In this document: positions 61,798 to 64,000 of the stretch, in pieces
How positions within the stretch are numbered: the stretch's first letter is position 1
Layout: each line of letters starts with the position of its first letter
Assembly: GCA_013821455.1 (NCBI GenBank)
Contig: JACDGS010000016.1
Span: 1 to 64,000 of the forward strand
Length of the DNA stretch: 64,000 nucleotides
Source of the DNA: Chthoniobacterales bacterium
GTDB taxonomy: Bacteria > Verrucomicrobiota > Verrucomicrobiia > Chthoniobacterales > UBA10450
Direction: 5' to 3'
Made by a program: the position numbers and the translations under genes
Notes under the pieces: model-generated
Seen by the model: only the letters and a program-made list of their open reading frames with translations
Databases searched by the model: none
Told to the model about the DNA's origin: nothing

Positions 61798-63879
61798 TTA
61801 GAAGAAGATCGGGATGATAAGAATGGCGACGATATTCGCTACTTTGATCATGGGATTGATCGCAGGGCCGGCGGTATCCTTGTAAGGGTCGCCCACCGTG
61901 TCGCCGGTAACTGACGCAGCATGTGCAAAGGAGCCTTTGCCGCCGAGGTTACCTTCTTCGATATACTTTTTCGCATTATCCCAGGCGCCGCCACTCGAGG
62001 TCATGGCAATGGCGACGAATAAACCAGTAACTATGGTACCAACCAGTAAGCCGCCGAGAACGACGGGGCCGAGCGGCTTGATCATCGCCACCGCCACAAC
62101 AACCGCCACAGGCAAGAGCGCGGGGATAATCATTTCGCGCAGGGCCGCTTTGGTCACGATATCGACGCAGACTCCATAGTCAGGTTTGTCCTCTCCGCGA
62201 AGGATACCTGGCTTCGCGGCGAATTGGCGGCGCACTTCGCGCACGACTGCGCCCGCCGCCTTACCTACCGCGTCCATACTAAAAGCGGTGAAGATGAACG
62301 GCAGTAACCCGCCAATAAAAAGACCTATGATGACCTTGGGTTCGGTTAACGAGAATTGGAAAACAAAAGGGCGACCGGCCGCAGTCACATGCGCGCGTAA
62401 CTCTTCCACATAGGAACCGAATAGGACCAGCGCGGCGAGACCAGCCGAAGCGATGGCATAACCTTTGGTCACAGCTTTCATGGTGTTACCAACGGCGTCG
62501 AGGTCATCGGTGACGGCGCGGACTTCTTTCGGCAGGTCACTCATCACGGCAATGCCGCCGGCATTGTCGGTAATAGGACCAAAAGCATCGAGCGAGATGA
62601 TGATGCCAGCCATCGAGAGCATACTCATGACAGCGATCGCAATGCCGTAGAGTCCGGCAAAGTGGAAACTAAAGAGAATAGCCAGACCAATAAAACCTAC
62701 CGGCAATGCCGTAGCATGTTGTCCGATAGCAAGACCGGCAATGATGTTAGTAGCGTGGCCAGTCTCGGAAGCCTTGGCGATCTTACGCACCGGCGCATAA
62801 CTCATCGACGTATAGTAATTCGTAATCACCACCACGATACCGGTCATGAGTAACCCTACGAGCGAGGCGCAATAGAGATCGTTCGCCGTGCGCAAGGCAT
62901 TCGCGATGATGATACCATCTGGAAAAAGAAGGTGAGTCGCGGGCCAAAAAAGAATAGCGGAGACCAGCGCGCTCGCCATGACACCACCCATAAGGACATT
63001 GCCGGGTTTGGCATTGCTCGTATTTACGAAAAGGATGCCGACGATCGCGCCCAGGACAGAGATCCCTCCGAGGACAAAGGGATAGACTATCGCCGCGGGC
63101 GAGTTTGCGAGTGTGAGTGCGCCAACCAGGATCGCTCCGATCAAACTAACTGCATAAGTCTCAAAAACGTCCGCCGCCATCCCCGCGCAGTCACCTACAT
63201 TATCGCCCACGTTATCCGCGATCGTCGCCGGATTGCGCGGATCGTCTTCGTCGAGTGTGTTCTCGATCTTACCCACAAGATCGGCGCCGACGTCGGCGGC
63301 CTTGGTATAAATACCGCCACCTAACCGCGCGAAAACGCTGATAAGACTCGCACCCAGCGCGAGACCTATAAGACTCCGTACCGCCGGTCCGTGACCGATC
63401 ATGTGGTCGGCAATGGTGTAGAAGAGACCGACCGAAAGCAGCGCCAGGCCCACCACGAGCAGACCTGTGACCGCGCCGCCGTTAAAAGCCACCCGCATCG
63501 CCGCCGTGCGCGATCGCGTGGCCGCCTGCGTCGTGCGCGTATTCGCGAGCACCGCGACGCGCATCCCGATGAAACCGGCGGCGAGCGAACAGGCCGCTCC
63601 GATGACGAAACCGACCGAAGTGGCGTGATCTTTGAAGATAAAAAGAAGGATGAAAATCACGACCGCGATGGCACTGATGGTGGCCACCTGACGGTTAAGG
63701 TAAGCCTTCGCTCCCTCCTGAATGGCACCGGCGATTTCCTGCATGCGAGCATTGCCAGGCGAGGCCTTTATGACTGACAGAATCAAGTAATAGGCGAAAG
63801 CCAGGCCGGCCAGAGCGCAAAGCAGGGAAAGCCAGATACCAGAATCGAGGATGGTGAGAGCGAGAAAGGATGTAAGCAT
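61798..63879 (-). CDS. hppA: Membrane-bound proton-pumping pyrophosphatase
   Basis: A 693-residue protein with about 16 membrane helices. The catalytic loop [20 protein letters not shown] and [20 protein letters not shown] (about residues 190-240) bind PPi-Mg. The C-terminal [20 protein letters not shown] completes the active site. The region [11 protein letters not shown] carries Lys at the position that marks K+-independent H+-PPases (Ala in K+-dependent ones), so it is probably K+-independent. It hydrolyses PPi and pumps H+ across the inner membrane. Codon use is AT-richer from the C-terminus to about 63430 and GC-richer at the N-terminal end. Confidence 0.95.
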   Translation of the reverse strand: MLTSFLALTILDSGIWLSLLCALAGLAFAYYLILSVIKASPGNARMQEIAGAIQEGAKAYLNRQVATISAIAVVIFILLFIFKDHATSVGFVIGAACSLAAGFIGMRVAVLANTRTTQAATRSRTAAMRVAFNGGAVTGLLVVGLALLSVGLFYTIADHMIGHGPAVRSLIGLALGASLISVFARLGGGIYTKAADVGADLVGKIENTLDEDDPRNPATIADNVGDNVGDCAGMAADVFETYAVSLIGAILVGALTLANSPAAIVYPFVLGGISVLGAIVGILFVNTSNAKPGNVLMGGVMASALVSAILFWPATHLLFPDGIIIANALRTANDLYCASLVGLLMTGIVVVITNYYTSMSYAPVRKIAKASETGHATNIIAGLAIGQHATALPVGFIGLAILFSFHFAGLYGIAIAVMSMLSMAGIIISLDAFGPITDNAGGIAVMSDLPKEVRAVTDDLDAVGNTMKAVTKGYAIASAGLAALVLFGSYVEELRAHVTAAGRPFVFQFSLTEPKVIIGLFIGGLLPFIFTAFSMDAVGKAAGAVVREVRRQFAAKPGILRGEDKPDYGVCVDIVTKAALREMIIPALLPVAVVVAVAMIKPLGPVVLGGLLVGTIVTGLFVAIAMTSSGGAWDNAKKYIEEGNLGGKGSFAHAASVTGDTVGDPYKDTAGPAINPMIKVANIVAILIIPIFF

Positions 63880-64000
63880 GGGCGATAAGGTGGCCGGACT
63901 TTAGAGGGATTTGCCGGGGAGGCAACCCGTTATCTCGCCGTGCGAACGCGCGCCGCCTAACTCTCGCTCTTTCTCCTGCTCCTGCTCTTGCTCCTAATCC
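63880..64000. other. Upstream region of hppA, window edge
   Basis: The last 120 bases include the hppA leader and a CT-rich iterated stretch (TCTCCTGCTCCTGCTCTTGC, about 63971-63990). No gene is supported. A possible start of a further element outside the window cannot be judged. Confidence 0.4.

Noticed and set aside
1-64000. tRNA, rRNA or riboswitch genes
   Set aside because: No cloverleaf with a GTTCRANNC arm, no rRNA-like segment and no conserved riboswitch core was found on reading both strands; a covariance-model search would be needed to be certain.

Overview
The window is GC-rich (roughly 60% by eye) bacterial chromosome. The gene content suggests a Verrucomicrobiota bacterium, perhaps Chthoniobacterales-like; Acidobacteriota is the main alternative. 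The evidence is the large number of duplicated orphan MacB-type permeases, the mix of FIST, erythrin-VIT, DPP-IV and H+-pyrophosphatase genes, and long inverted intergenic repeats. This placement is inference; no rRNA or other decisive marker is present.

Region 1 (1-38.4 kb, all minus strand, transcribed right to left) is one large export locus. It starts with an AbrB-type antitoxin and PIN toxin, then an NtrC-type sigma-54 response regulator and an NtrY/NtrB-like histidine kinase. A sigma-54 promoter with a matching IHF site (34595-34652) precedes a small membrane protein and a MacA-like periplasmic adaptor. These are followed by a LolD/MacB-type ATPase, three ADOP permeases, a second ATPase, a DUF4097 protein and a run of eight more intact ADOP permeases. 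In total there are 11 intact permeases of about 800 residues and one scrambled copy (18.4-19.8 kb). A truncated serine hydrolase relic lies near the left end. The likely picture is a two-component system driving a MacAB-like exporter family in which two ATPases serve many permeases. Long three-stem inverted repeats sit in several of the gaps.

Region 2 (38.4-52.1 kb) is a mixed chromosomal stretch: a frameshifted SLC13-type transporter pseudogene, DUF423 protein, S9 peptidase, GT39 glycosyltransferase, RfbA and a GT4 glycosyltransferase, Dabb protein, an isolated NuoA, two unknown proteins, a FIST sensor and a XerD-like recombinase.

Region 3 (52.2-59.6 kb, plus strand) holds a UVR-motif protein, sulfite-oxidase-like protein, EamA exporter, ferritin-VIT fusion, GT2, an exported unknown, CorA and an FMN reductase with a duplicated tail fragment. 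Region 4 (60-63.9 kb, minus strand) holds a receiver-metallo-beta-lactamase fusion, a small unknown protein and a membrane pyrophosphatase.

The most striking signal is not a gene. The motif TCGTTAGGC (core CGTTAGG) occurs about 140 times on the two strands by hand count, inside and between unrelated genes, where about eight would be expected by chance. It is dense in 1-38 kb and 50-57 kb and nearly absent from 46-50 kb and 58-64 kb. It may be an uptake-type or other genome-wide signal in this lineage.
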